The notes beneath the pieces were generated by a model. The model did not search any database. It saw nothing but the letters and a program-made list of their open reading frames with translations, and was not told the DNA's origin. The position numbers and the translations under genes are program-made. From Chryseobacterium culicis (GTDB taxonomy: Bacteria > Bacteroidota > Bacteroidia > Flavobacteriales > Weeksellaceae): a stretch of DNA of 64,000 nucleotides. Below are positions 25,989 through 35,083 of the stretch, piece by piece. Where the stretch lies: the NCBI RefSeq assembly GCF_900108365.1, contig NZ_FNWQ01000002.1, positions 496,001 through 560,000 on the forward strand, written 5' to 3'. Every line of letters starts with the position of its first letter. The first letter of the stretch is position 1.

Positions 25989-27158
25989 TTATCTTTCAAT
26001 CATAATATTCTTAACAAGTGTTTCTTCGCCTACTTTCAAAACTCCAATATACACTCCGTTTTGTAACCGGGAAACATCAATCTTTCTTTCATTATTGACT
26101 TTCAGAAGAGATCTTCCCAAAGAATTACTGATCTCAAAACTGAAGTTGGTTTCCTTAGAATCAGGTAGATCAATATTTAAGACATTATTGGCAGGATTTG
26201 GATAGATTTTTACCGCTTCTAATGAGTTTTTAGCTGCAGTTTTGCTCATTGTGGTAGTTGCCGTTGCAAAATGCTGTAATGCCCCCACAGTAGCCTTCCC
26301 GATATTATAAACATAAACAGGATCCATATTGGTAAAGGTATCTTTTGAAGAGTGGGGATAGGTACTTCTGATCCTTTCAAAATATCCTGTAATTACTTCA
26401 CCTTTCTGTTCAAAAGGAATATAATCCGTATCAGCTGCAGGATCTACCGCTGTCTGAAGAGGAGAGTAGAGCGCTGTACAGTTTCTCAACTGCTGAGTCA
26501 CTGCCGCGGAAGCTGCATTATTGCTGGAAACGCCCCCCTGATCTTCATCACAGTACACGGTGTTGTTATTATTTCCTTTTACACCGCCTACCTGGTCCAG
26601 ATTGAAGACCAGCTTGATATCCAATTTGCGGACACCTCCCTGATATACCACATTATTTACATAATGGCTGCTTCCTTTTAACCCTTGTTCTTCACCGGAA
26701 AAATGGATAAACTTAATAGAATATTCAGTTGGAACATTTCTTAAAATTCTTGCCGCTTCAAGAATAATAGAGGTTCCGCTGCCATTGTCATTCACTCCCG
26801 GTCCGTAAATGGTGTCGAAATGCCCGCAGATAATGACATACTTGTTAGGATAAAGCGTTCCGGTTTTGGTAATAATTAAATTTTTGGAGCTCGTACTTCC
26901 GAAAGTAAAAGGACTTTCTACAATCTGGCTGGCGGTATAGCCATAAGAAGTGTACTTGTTTTTGATCCAGTTCAGCGTGTTGGTATTGGCTACAGAACCA
27001 GTAGTTTTTACGCCTAAATTACTAAACTCCTGAAGATTGGCAGTAATATTGGCCTGGGTAACCATATCCGCTCTGTCTTTGTAAGCCTGGATAAAACTTT
27101 GAGCCCCGATGTACTGCATCACAAATGCAGTGCACAAAAGTGTTGTGAATTTTTTCAT
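25989..27158 (-). CDS. M28-family zinc aminopeptidase with T9SS tail, copy 1
   Basis: 389 aa from the ATG at 27158, which begins the signal peptide MKKFTTLLCTAFVMQYIGA; an upstream ATG at 27254 would add 32 non-signal residues. The M28 dizinc site is intact: His113 and Asp115 in GHFDT, Asp124 in NDNGSG, Glu156-Glu157 in SGEEQG, Asp188 in LDQVGG and His269 in YPHSS. Residues about 320-389 are a type A T9SS sorting domain (VKIYPNPANNVLNI, then LQNGVYIGVLKVG), so the protein is secreted across the outer membrane. It is the most downstream of three tandem paralogues, which suggests extracellular peptide degradation. Confidence 0.92.
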   Translation of the reverse strand: MKKFTTLLCTAFVMQYIGAQSFIQAYKDRADMVTQANITANLQEFSNLGVKTTGSVANTNTLNWIKNKYTSYGYTASQIVESPFTFGSTSSKNLIITKTGTLYPNKYVIICGHFDTIYGPGVNDNGSGTSIILEAARILRNVPTEYSIKFIHFSGEEQGLKGSSHYVNNVVYQGGVRKLDIKLVFNLDQVGGVKGNNNNTVYCDEDQGGVSSNNAASAAVTQQLRNCTALYSPLQTAVDPAADTDYIPFEQKGEVITGYFERIRSTYPHSSKDTFTNMDPVYVYNIGKATVGALQHFATATTTMSKTAAKNSLEAVKIYPNPANNVLNIDLPDSKETNFSFEISNSLGRSLLKVNNERKIDVSRLQNGVYIGVLKVGEETLVKNIMIER

Positions 27159-27295
27159 ATAAATAATATTATTTTGGTGACACGAATGTAGTAAATAAAT
27201 CACAATAAAGTGTTTAATATTGTAAATTAAATGAAAATTAATTATGAATATCATATCAGTTCATCGGTATGTATTGGGAATACTTCAATCAGAGG

Positions 27296-27326
27296 TAAAA
27301 AGAAAACCCCTGAAGCTATTCAGAGG
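27296..27326 (-). terminator. Terminator of the second M28 gene
   Basis: CCCCTGAA (27307-27314) and TTCAGAGG (27319-27326) pair over a GCTA loop with one mismatch; on the minus strand the stem is followed by TTTTCTTTTT. Confidence 0.7.
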
Positions 27327-27353
27327 TCCTTATTAACAAAGTCTTACAGTAAA

Positions 27354-28529
27354 TTATCTTTCGATCATCACTTTTCTTACCACAGTTTGTTCTCCGGCTT
27401 TTAAAACCCCGAGGTAAGCACCGTTTTCCAATCCCGAAACATTGATTTTTGTTTCATTGGTTCTCTTGAAAATAGATCTTCCCTGGAAATCGGTAACTTC
27501 AAAAGTGAAATTCTTAATCCCGGAATTAGGAAATTCAATGTTAATGAAATCCTTTGCAGGATTTGGGTAAATTTTTATGTCTTCAAGGCTGTTTTTTACA
27601 ACCGTTTCATGGGTTCCCAATGTTCCTGTAGCAACCGCAAAATGCTGCAAAGCTCCCACAGATGCTTTTCCTATATTATAAATGTAAACAGGATCTGTAT
27701 TGGCAAAAGTGTCATTCACGGTATGGGGATAGGTACTTCTGATTCTCTCAAAGAAACCGGTAATCACTTCACCTTTCTGCTCAAAAGGAATATAATCGGT
27801 GGCTTCCGCAGGATCTACCGCCGTCTGAAGAGGAGAGTAAAGTGCTGTACAGTTTCTCAGCTGCTGAGTCACGGCAGCAGAGGCCGCATTATTTGAAGAA
27901 AGTCCTCCCTGATCTTCATCACAGTAAACGGTATTGTTATTATTTCCCATTACACCGCCTACCTGATCCAGATTAAAGACCAGTTTTATATCTAAAACTC
28001 GGGTCCCTCCCTGATAAGCCACGGTATTAGCATAATGCGTGCTCCCCAACAGTCCCTGTTCTTCACCGGAAAAATGGATGAATTTTATAGAATATTCTGT
28101 TGGTACATCTTTCAGAATCCTTGCGGCTTCAAGCAGGATAGAGGTTCCGCTTCCATTATCATTAACGCCCGTTCCGGTAATGCTGTCGAAATGTCCGCAG
28201 ATGATCACATATTTATTAGGGTAAACGGTTCCTGTTTTAGTAATTATAAGATTTTTAGAAGTATAACCTCCCAGAGTAAAAGGATCTTCTACGATCTGAT
28301 TGGCTGTATATCCGTAAGAAAGATATTTGGTTTTGAGCCATTCCAGAGCGTTATTGTTAGCTGTAGTACCTGTTTTTTTTACGCCCAACAGAGCAAAATC
28401 CTGAAGAGCGGTGGTAATATTGGTTTGGCTGACCATATTCGCTCTGTCCTGATAAGCCTGAATGAAACTTTGGGCATTCATATTGCATACAGCAACAGAA
28501 GCGAGTAAAAAAGTAGAAATTTTCTTCAT
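27354..28529 (-). CDS. M28-family zinc aminopeptidase with T9SS tail, copy 2
   Basis: 391 aa from the ATG at 28529, chosen for the signal peptide MKKISTFLLASVAVCNMNA; an ATG at 28547 adds six residues. The catalytic blocks match copy 1 (GHFDS, NDNGSG, SGEEQG, LDQVGG, YPHTV), as do long stretches such as DPAEATDYIPFEQKGEVITG. The C-terminus is a T9SS sorting domain (IKIYPNPAKDFINI). It is transcribed with or beside the other two copies; a terminator follows it, so copy 1 may have its own promoter. Confidence 0.92.
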   Translation of the reverse strand: MKKISTFLLASVAVCNMNAQSFIQAYQDRANMVSQTNITTALQDFALLGVKKTGTTANNNALEWLKTKYLSYGYTANQIVEDPFTLGGYTSKNLIITKTGTVYPNKYVIICGHFDSITGTGVNDNGSGTSILLEAARILKDVPTEYSIKFIHFSGEEQGLLGSTHYANTVAYQGGTRVLDIKLVFNLDQVGGVMGNNNNTVYCDEDQGGLSSNNAASAAVTQQLRNCTALYSPLQTAVDPAEATDYIPFEQKGEVITGFFERIRSTYPHTVNDTFANTDPVYIYNIGKASVGALQHFAVATGTLGTHETVVKNSLEDIKIYPNPAKDFINIEFPNSGIKNFTFEVTDFQGRSIFKRTNETKINVSGLENGAYLGVLKAGEQTVVRKVMIER

Positions 28530-28599
28530 TGCATGATTCCGATCCATTAATACTGATAAAAATTAAGCTCAAATCAGTATTCAGGCTCCTATTATTTTA

Positions 28600-29778
28600 T
28601 TATTTATTGATGATTATTTTTTTTGTGGTATTTCCATTTTCTGTCTTAACGGTAACCATATAAACTCCGTTTTTAAGGCCTGAAGTATTTATTTTTTCTT
28701 TGTTTTCGACATGTAAAACGGAATTTCCCACCATATCATTAATTTCAACCGTAAATTGTTTTACCTTTTGCTGAAATTCTATCGTTATAAGATCCTTTGC
28801 CGGATTGGGATAAACTTTTACTGTTTCTGCTGAGTTCTGTGTGGTTTCTCTGACGCTCAAAAGACTGCTCGCTGGAGTAGCGACTGCGAAATGCTGCAAT
28901 GCCCCCACGGCAGCTTTCCCTACATTGAAAACATACACCGGATCAAGGTTGGCATAAGTATCACTTACCGTATGTTGGTTATTGCTTTCGATGGTTTCAT
29001 AAAATCCGGTAATGGTATATCCTTTAGCTTCAAAAGGCATATAATCTGAGTTGTAGGCATGAGAAAGATTGGTCTGAAGAGGAGAGTAAAGGGTAGTGCA
29101 GGTCATCAGCTCCTGAGTCATCGTATTTGATATTGCATTGTTGGAAGACAATCCGCCCTCATCTCTTTCACAGTTGATTGTATTGTTGTTATTTCCTATA
29201 AGACCTCCTACCTGATCAATATTTAAAACAAGTTTGATGTCCAGAACGCGGGTGTTTCCCTGATAAGCCACATTGCTTACATAATGGCTGCTCCCTACGA
29301 GACCTTGCTCTTCTCCGGAAAAATGGATGAACTTAATAGAATATTCTGTAGGAACATCTTTCAGAATCCTCGCTGCCTCAAGAAGAATAGAAGTTCCGCT
29401 GCCATTATCACTTACCCCAGCTCCAACAATGGTGTCATAATGACCGCAAATGATCACGTACTTGTTAGGGTAAAGCGTTCCGGTTTTGGTAATAATGAGA
29501 TTCTTTGAGGTATTACCTGCATACGTGAAGGCATCTTCAGAAAAGTCACTTGCTGTATATCCATAAGAAAGGTATTTGTTTTTTAGCCAGTCAAAAGCAT
29601 TATTATTAGCTGCAGTACCGGTTTTTTTTACACCCAGTCCTGCAAACTCCTGAAGGTTGGTGTTGATATTGGTTTGGGTTACCATATCTGCCCTGTCTTT
29701 ATAAGCCTGGATAAAACTCTGTGCGCCAATAGTTTGTAATGCAGAAGAAGCCAGCAAAAAAACTGCAATTTTTTTCAT
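28600..29778 (-). CDS. M28-family zinc aminopeptidase with T9SS tail, copy 3
   Basis: 392 aa with signal peptide MKKIAVFLLASSALQTIGA. All zinc ligands are kept (His113, Asp115 in GHYDT, Asp124 in SDNGSG, the Glu pair in SGEEQG, the His in NQHTV). The substrate-side region is more divergent than between copies 1 and 2: NLSHAYNSDYMPFEAKGYTI replaces the DPAEATDYIPFEQKG block, and INCERDEGG replaces VYCDEDQGG. A T9SS tail (VKVYPNPAKDLITI) closes it. It may have a different peptide preference. It is the first gene of the tandem set in transcription order. Confidence 0.92.
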   Translation of the reverse strand: MKKIAVFLLASSALQTIGAQSFIQAYKDRADMVTQTNINTNLQEFAGLGVKKTGTAANNNAFDWLKNKYLSYGYTASDFSEDAFTYAGNTSKNLIITKTGTLYPNKYVIICGHYDTIVGAGVSDNGSGTSILLEAARILKDVPTEYSIKFIHFSGEEQGLVGSSHYVSNVAYQGNTRVLDIKLVLNIDQVGGLIGNNNNTINCERDEGGLSSNNAISNTMTQELMTCTTLYSPLQTNLSHAYNSDYMPFEAKGYTITGFYETIESNNQHTVSDTYANLDPVYVFNVGKAAVGALQHFAVATPASSLLSVRETTQNSAETVKVYPNPAKDLITIEFQQKVKQFTVEINDMVGNSVLHVENKEKINTSGLKNGVYMVTVKTENGNTTKKIIINK

Positions 29779-30105
29779 TGTAGATACTTTCTTTAGAGAT
29801 TGCTAATATAATAATAAATCGTCATTTATTATTAATTATTAAGACTGTACTGATGATATTATTTGTTGTTTTAATAATTATAGATCTTTTTCTTGTATTT
29901 TGTATTATGCTGCTTTTATGTTCGCTTAATATCTTGTATTTGTTTATATTTTACTTTTATTTTAAATTTTTTATGTTTATTTTTTATTAATTCATTCTTA
30001 AATTTTAAATGTTTCAATGTTGAGATGATAAAATTTGCTGAAAATTACGATCCACTAAAAAGGAATTTTACATTAATAAAAAGGTAAAATCGGGGAGTAT
30101 AGAGC
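29779..30105. other. AT-rich intergenic region
   Basis: About 330 bp of very AT-rich sequence upstream of the M28 set and downstream of rplT. I see no ORF with coding character, no repeat and no convincing promoter apart from a poor TATATTAG-like box on the minus strand. Confidence 0.5.
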
Positions 30106-30131
30106 AAAAAAAATCCCGGATAAATCCGGGA
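30106..30131 (-). terminator. Terminator of rpmI-rplT
   Basis: TCCCGGAT (30114-30121) and ATCCGGGA (30124-30131) form an 8-bp stem; on the minus strand it is followed by eight T (A at 30106-30113). It lies 30 bp beyond the rplT stop. Confidence 0.85.
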
Positions 30132-30160
30132 CCTATATTGATAACAAAATCTATTCTACA

Positions 30161-30505
30161 TTATTTTACTTGATCTACAACAGCTTTGAAAGCTTCAGGG
30201 TGATTCATTGCTAAATCTGCTAAAACTTTTCTGTTAAGTTCGATGTTGTTCTTTTTAAGAGCTCCCATAAATTGAGAGTAAGACATTCCGTGCTCTCTGG
30301 TTCCCGCGTTGATACGAGTGATCCAAAGTGCTCTGAAATTTCTTTTCTTCTCTTTTCTACCACGGTAAGCATATTGCATTGCTTTTTCTACCGCGTTTTT
30401 AGCTACAGTCCAAACGTTCTTTCTTCTTCCGAAGAAACCTTTAGCTTGCTTAAAAATTTTCTTTCTGCGAGCTCTTGAAGCTACGGCATTTACTGATCTT
30501 GGCAT
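30161..30505 (-). CDS. rplT: 50S ribosomal protein L20
   Basis: 114 aa, the usual L20 length. The start [20 protein letters not shown] and the segments [20 protein letters not shown] and [20 protein letters not shown] are diagnostic. L20 binds 23S rRNA early in large-subunit assembly and in many bacteria represses its own operon. It is 119 bp downstream of rpmI and is followed by a strong terminator. In most bacteria this gene pair follows thrS-infC directly; here those genes are about 9.7 kb upstream on the same strand. Confidence 0.98.
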   Translation of the reverse strand: MPRSVNAVASRARRKKIFKQAKGFFGRRKNVWTVAKNAVEKAMQYAYRGRKEKKRNFRALWITRINAGTREHGMSYSQFMGALKKNNIELNRKVLADLAMNHPEAFKAVVDQVK

Positions 30506-30624
30506 AATTTAAATTGTTTTTTTGAAAAGGGCGGCAACTGATGTTACTCTTATTTGCACCGTTTCAGGGTTAAATTGTTGAATTTTTTTTGAATTCTTAT
30601 AAACCGAATATAGATTTATAAAAA

Positions 30625-30822
30625 CTACTTAATGGCTAATTGACGTTGAACACTTTTCTCGTCCACTTTAGCTACGTAAGAAGTAGTAGTAAGATTTCTC
30701 TTCTGCTTAGTTTCTTTCTTAGTTAAGATGTGGCTTTTGTAAGCATTTTTTCTTTTGATCTTACCAGAACCAGTAAGAGCAAAACGCTTTTTAGCACCTG
30801 ATTTCGTTTTTAATTTTGGCAT
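30625..30822 (-). CDS. rpmI: 50S ribosomal protein L35
   Basis: 65 aa, very basic, opening [20 protein letters not shown] and containing [20 protein letters not shown], which is typical of L35. It sits in the large subunit. A TATCTTTG -7 box at 30898-30905 lies 75 bp upstream, so rpmI-rplT probably has its own promoter, consistent with its separation from infC. Confidence 0.98.
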   Translation of the reverse strand: MPKLKTKSGAKKRFALTGSGKIKRKNAYKSHILTKKETKQKRNLTTTSYVAKVDEKSVQRQLAIK

Positions 30823-30897
30823 TGTTTTGCTTTTTTATTGTTTTTGTTATCAATATCTGTTTTGGTTACTCCTAAAGACATTAGGAATAATAGTGTG

Positions 30898-30905
30898 CAA
30901 AGATA
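30898..30905 (-). promoter_or_regulatory. -7 box for rpmI-rplT
   Basis: On the minus strand this reads TATCTTTG followed by CA. No -33 TTG was found at 17-23 nt. It leaves a leader of about 70 nt before rpmI, long enough for a ribosomal-protein control element, though I cannot define one. Confidence 0.5.
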
Positions 30906-30956
30906 CGAAAAAAATCAATTCGAGCTTTCATAATCTTTGGTTTTATCCTATTTATA

Positions 30957-30983
30957 TAAAAAACCGCCTCTGTAAAGAAGCGG
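30957..30983 (-). terminator. Terminator of the lectin lipoprotein gene
   Basis: CCGCCTC (30964-30970) pairs with GAAGCGG (30977-30983) with one mismatch; on the minus strand a run of six T follows. It lies 25 bp beyond the stop at 31008. Confidence 0.7.
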
Positions 30984-31007
30984 CTATAGGTCTGGAAATT
31001 GTTTTTT

Positions 31008-31580
31008 TTACAGGAAGTCTTCCACTATAATGTCATTTCTTTCTTCATTATTTCCACCTAAAACAACTTTAATTCTGAAACCTGTAGGAATAGCTGCTCC
31101 CGCTCTTGAATATAGCTGAAGTTTCACATGCGGATTGGCTACGTAATAATTAACAGCAGTATTAGAGCTCCACAGCGGGCTTCCATCTCTGTAGATGACC
31201 ATATTTCCATCGTTCTGCACAATAAGAGACGGAGTACCCGTACTTCTGTACGTATTGGAATGCCATAATACAGTATTCAGTCCTGGTCTTTCTCTGTAGA
31301 GAACCAGGTTGTTATCGGTTTGCATAATGAATCGGTAAGTGCTTCCGTTGTATTCCATGCTGATAGATTGTCCCGCACTCAATGTCTGAGGATGATTGGT
31401 AGATTCCTTTAAAAGTTTGTAGCGTGTAAGATCTATGATACCACGGGATGCGTTCTTTGCATCTGCGTTAGAGCTTTTCTCAATGGTTGTATTCATGTTC
31501 ACAGGGTCAAGATCGTTATCCTGAGCACAAGATGCCAGAAGCATCGGAAGACTTAATAAAGTCAGTAATTTGGTTTTCAT
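31008..31580 (-). CDS. Lipoprotein with bulb-type (monocot mannose-binding) lectin domain
   Basis: 190 aa. A lipoprotein signal (LSLPMLLASC, Cys18) is followed by a 45-residue linker. Residues about 60-145 are a bulb-lectin beta-prism: two QxDxNxVxY sugar-binding motifs are present, QTDNNLVLY (87-95) and QNDGNMVIY (122-130), each followed by a W-x-S-N strand (VLWHSNT, PLWSSNT). The first motif has Asn at the Gly-variable position; both keep Gln, Asp, Asn, Val and Tyr. The C-terminal 45 residues are beta-rich and unknown. It probably binds mannose-type glycans at the cell surface. Lectin-like bacteriocins use this fold, but they are larger tandem-domain proteins. Confidence 0.8.
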   Translation of the reverse strand: MKTKLLTLLSLPMLLASCAQDNDLDPVNMNTTIEKSSNADAKNASRGIIDLTRYKLLKESTNHPQTLSAGQSISMEYNGSTYRFIMQTDNNLVLYRERPGLNTVLWHSNTYRSTGTPSLIVQNDGNMVIYRDGSPLWSSNTAVNYYVANPHVKLQLYSRAGAAIPTGFRIKVVLGGNNEERNDIIVEDFL

Positions 31581-31846
31581 ACGTTTAATTTAACAGCACG
31601 AATTTAATAATAAAAACCATTAAATCACAAATTCGGGATTAAACTTATATTAATAAACCCTTTATTTAAGGTGTTTCTTAATTATATTTAAAACACTGTT
31701 CAGTGTATTGAGTTGAAGAATCATCACTTTTGCAAATGATGATTTCGGGATATTTTAACACAAATTAGTTATGATTGAAAATACAGGAAATGGTGATGTT
31801 GGTTTATTTTGTTTCTATAGTTGATTAAAATCATGAAAAATATTCA

Positions 31847-33616
31847 TTATTCTCTTTCTAGAACAATACTTTCTAAAGACATTTTGTTGTTTGGGGTAAT
31901 AGAAATGCTCAGATGCCCGTCTTGATAAGAAATACGAGTCTTAATATCTATATTTTTACCTGTTAATCTTTGTACAGTCCAGTTCCCTTGTAAAATAGAA
32001 TCAACATATAAAGTATATGTTTTTCCTTTATCCATTGTTTTTATCAGTTGATGTTCGGAAAATGTGCATATATCTTCTGAAGCAGCATTGAAAAAATATC
32101 CGGGAATCGTTAAGGTATTTCCATTTTTTTTAATACCTGTATTTTTTCCATATTTATTGAAAAATAGAGTGTATTCCAGCCCTCCAGCTTTTGTTTTTAC
32201 TTTAACATAGTCTTTGTTAAAGAACTTATTGGCTTTCATCTGTTCACCAATATTAAAGTTGGGCTCATCACCTACATGGAAAATCATAATGTCAGGATTT
32301 CTTTTTATAACGTAATTGGCATCTCCCAGTTCATGGGCTAAAGCTCCGCTTCCAAAGTTTTTGGGCGGGTGCCTTGGAATATAATAATCATTCAGGCCAA
32401 GCATGTCTATGGCTGGCAGTTCTGAAGAATAGGGAATAGATCCGGCAGACGTTACAGCAATAAGAGTTTGATGAGGAAAAGTTTCTTTTAAAATTTCTCC
32501 CAGTTTTATTCCTTTGAACTCCCATCTTTCGTCAACCGCATTTTTATTGTCTGTTATTTTAGTTTGAATGAAAATATTGGCAATGAGAAGAATAATGATG
32601 ATAAAGCTTACTTTCTTTGATTGCAGATTAATCTTTTTGACATATTGAAATCCAAAAATAATAGCGAAAACAAATAAAATAAGGACTACATAATAATGCC
32701 TGAACGCTGGAAAAATATCACCGCCAACTGATGTTACATAACCAATCCAGGCTGTAATAACCAATAACAAATAATAGCCAAAAAGTTTTTTTTGTTGTAC
32801 AAGATAATAAAGGGAAGCTACTCCCAGTCCGGACAAAAGAAGGGTTCCCCAAAATGCTTTGAAGTTATAAAAACCACCGCGAAGAATATGATGAATAGTC
32901 ACTTTCACCTTTACCAGTGCGGTATTTGGAACCAGTTCACCGTAAAAATTATATCGAAAGGCGAGCTGCCCCAGGAGGAATATTGTAGGAATTATAGCTG
33001 TTGCCAGCCCTATTCTGATAAATTGACTTTTATTTCGTCCCAAAGTAATCAATAAAAATCCGGATGTTAAGATCGTAAACAGGAAACCGTCAGGTCTGGT
33101 AAGTGCTAAAAGTCCAAGCCAAAGAGATAAAAGATAAATTGTCTTGAAGCTATTGCCATTGATGATTTTGGATACTTCAATCAAAGTTAAAGTCAACAGG
33201 AAAGCATATAAAGGCTGTTCAAGCCCTCCGATAGCCCAGACCGTGAAACATGGCGTTGTCACCAATAACAGCAGGGCAGGGAAAACATATTCCTTTTTAC
33301 TATTCTGCTGATTCTTGCAATAATATAGAATGGCTCCCAAAGTTCCCAATGAACATAGAATACCTAAAATTCTTGCAGCAAGAATCAGATCTATGCCCAG
33401 TTTGCCCAATGCAGAAACGCCCAATACCCAAAGTAAGTTAGAATAGCCTTCTACAGGGTGGCCGTCATTCCAGGTGAGGCCTTTCCCTTCTATAAAACGC
33501 TGTGCATAGCGTAGGGATATTAAACTGTCATCTGAAAAAAAAGGATCGTAATAATAGCATCCAAAACAAAATAACAGGACGGCAAGAAAAAAAAAGGATA
33601 GATATCCTAGCTTCAT
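31847..33616 (-). CDS. GT-C membrane glycosyltransferase, AftB-like
   Basis: 589 aa. About nine or ten membrane helices fill residues 1-340, and a soluble domain of about 240 residues follows. The first extracytoplasmic loop carries SDDSLISLRYAQRFIEGKG and EGYSNLLWVL, the acidic DD motif and GYSNLLW signature of the GT-C group that includes mycobacterial AftB. ALTRPDGFLF lies in a later loop. Such enzymes take sugars from polyprenyl phosphate and add them to envelope glycans. The acceptor is unknown, and no other glycan genes adjoin it. Confidence 0.7.
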   Translation of the reverse strand: MKLGYLSFFFLAVLLFCFGCYYYDPFFSDDSLISLRYAQRFIEGKGLTWNDGHPVEGYSNLLWVLGVSALGKLGIDLILAARILGILCSLGTLGAILYYCKNQQNSKKEYVFPALLLLVTTPCFTVWAIGGLEQPLYAFLLTLTLIEVSKIINGNSFKTIYLLSLWLGLLALTRPDGFLFTILTSGFLLITLGRNKSQFIRIGLATAIIPTIFLLGQLAFRYNFYGELVPNTALVKVKVTIHHILRGGFYNFKAFWGTLLLSGLGVASLYYLVQQKKLFGYYLLLVITAWIGYVTSVGGDIFPAFRHYYVVLILFVFAIIFGFQYVKKINLQSKKVSFIIIILLIANIFIQTKITDNKNAVDERWEFKGIKLGEILKETFPHQTLIAVTSAGSIPYSSELPAIDMLGLNDYYIPRHPPKNFGSGALAHELGDANYVIKRNPDIMIFHVGDEPNFNIGEQMKANKFFNKDYVKVKTKAGGLEYTLFFNKYGKNTGIKKNGNTLTIPGYFFNAASEDICTFSEHQLIKTMDKGKTYTLYVDSILQGNWTVQRLTGKNIDIKTRISYQDGHLSISITPNNKMSLESIVLERE

Positions 33617-33685
33617 AGATGATTCTGTTTATAGCGGAGCTTCCCAAACTTTTTAGGAATAGCCAGTGCAAAATAACGAAAATAA

Positions 33686-33718
33686 AAAAGCTGCAGACAA
33701 ATTTTATCTGCAGCTTTT
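33686..33718. terminator. Terminator-like hairpin after the hydrolase gene
   Basis: AAAAGCTGCAGA (33686-33697) and TCTGCAGCTTTT (33707-33718) form a 12-bp perfect stem with a 9-nt loop and an A/T tract at each side. It lies 18 bp beyond the hydrolase stop and 68 bp upstream of the GT-C gene start. Confidence 0.75.
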
Positions 33719-33735
33719 ACTTTATATCAGAATTA

Positions 33736-34557
33736 TTATGATTTTATAAACTCAAGAAGATCTCTGTTAATCGTTTCTGCTTCTGTTGTAGGCATTCCAT
33801 GAGGAAAACCAGGATAAGAAATTAATTTCCCGTTTTTAAGAAGGGTAGCAGCCACTTTACCTGTTGTTTCAAAAGGAACAATCTGGTCATCTTCTCCGTG
33901 CATTACCAATACAGGTACGTCTACACTTTTAAGATCTTCTGTGAAATCTGTCTCAGAGAATGCTTTTACACAATCGTAATGAGCTTTGATAGAACCGCTC
34001 ATTCCCTGTCTCCACCAGTTTCTCTGAATTCCTTCAGAAACGTTGGCACCTTCTCTGTTATATCCATAGAAAGGGAAAGTGATATCAATAAAGAATTGTT
34101 GTCTGTGCTTTGCCGTATTATTTCTGATATCATCAAAAACAGAGATTGGAACTCCGTTCGGGTTATTCTCATTTTGAACCATAATAGGAGTAACAGCACT
34201 TACCAAAACAGCTTTTGCAACTCTTCCGTTCCCATGTTTTGCTACATATCTGATCACTTCACCACCTCCGGTAGAGTGTCCTACATGAATTACATCTTTT
34301 AAATCCAGAGCTTCAACAATTTCTGCGACATCAGATGCATAAGTATCCATATCGTGTCCGTAAGGAGTCTGCTCGGATCTTCCGTGTCCTCTTCTGTCAT
34401 GAGCAATTACTCTATACCCCTGTTCCAGGAAAAAGAACATTTGTGCATCCCAGTCATCACTTGATAATGGCCAGCCGTGGTGGAAGAAAATTGGTTGTCC
34501 TTTTCCCCAGTCTTTGTAATAAATTTCTGTTCCGTCTTTTAATGTAAGTGTGCTCAT
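33736..34557 (-). CDS. Alpha/beta hydrolase, non-heme chloroperoxidase-like
   Basis: 273 aa, full-length alpha/beta hydrolase with no signal peptide. The catalytic triad is visible: Ser in GHSTGGG (about residue 96), Asp in HGEDDQIVP (about 226) and His in FPHGMPTT (about 256). The oxyanion region FHHGWPLSSDDWD near residue 26 and the block HDRRGHGRSEQ are characteristic of the bacterial cofactor-free haloperoxidase/esterase group. Physiological activity is probably ester hydrolysis or perhydrolysis. It stands alone, with a hairpin terminator after it and over 500 bp before it. Confidence 0.88.
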   Translation of the reverse strand: MSTLTLKDGTEIYYKDWGKGQPIFFHHGWPLSSDDWDAQMFFFLEQGYRVIAHDRRGHGRSEQTPYGHDMDTYASDVAEIVEALDLKDVIHVGHSTGGGEVIRYVAKHGNGRVAKAVLVSAVTPIMVQNENNPNGVPISVFDDIRNNTAKHRQQFFIDITFPFYGYNREGANVSEGIQRNWWRQGMSGSIKAHYDCVKAFSETDFTEDLKSVDVPVLVMHGEDDQIVPFETTGKVAATLLKNGKLISYPGFPHGMPTTEAETINRDLLEFIKS

Positions 34558-35083
34558 TGTTTCTTTTTTTATTGATTAATAAATAGTGTATCTGATTTTT
34601 ATATTCACAAATTTAGATAGAAAATAATCACTATATCTTGATCTAAGATAATAATTGATGAATAATTTAAAGAAAATAATAACAAATAAATAATATAAAA
34701 AGTAGAAATCAGTTGAAAATCTTTTTGTTACATTAAGTAGTACTGCATTTCTGTATCCGGAATTCATCTTAATGTAACACCTGCACAGAAATACATCAAA
34801 AAACCACTATAATCAGGGATTTTTTTATCAAACGGGTTTGGTTACCTTTACCCGCAGATTTACGGTGAAAAATCTTATGATTTTCCCTTTTGATTTTGAT
34901 AACTTTTATAGCTTTCTTTTTCACATCCAATTCAATGATAAATTCTTATTTCGAAAAACACCACGATAAAAAGTATGGGTAAAAACAGTAGCCAAATAAA
35001 ATGGAGTGAAGAAGAAGCTGTAAAAGTAATTCCCTATATTTGCGTGCTTTACTATACTATAACTTAATAAAGACAAGGGGTTG
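34558..35083. other. Intergenic region upstream of the sensor kinase
   Basis: About 525 bp between divergent genes. Near its right end, TATATTTG at 35035-35042 fits the plus-strand -7 box for the kinase gene, 41 bp before its ATG. CGGGT (34833-34837) and ACCCG (34850-34854) make a small hairpin of unknown role. No ORF with coding character seen. Confidence 0.45.

Noticed and set aside
28549..28581. AATACTGAT / ATCAGTATT inverted repeat between M28 genes 2 and 3, considered as a terminator
   Set aside because: The loop is 15 nt and the stem lacks GC, so it is a poor terminator; it may be an operator, but nothing else supports that.
29893..30087. 64-aa ORF rich in Phe, Cys and Leu
   Set aside because: It lies in extremely AT-rich non-coding sequence and resembles random translation of T-rich DNA.
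34576..34767. 63-aa minus-strand ORF upstream of the hydrolase
   Set aside because: Aromatic-rich, low-complexity translation of AT-rich intergenic DNA, with no start context or conserved feature.
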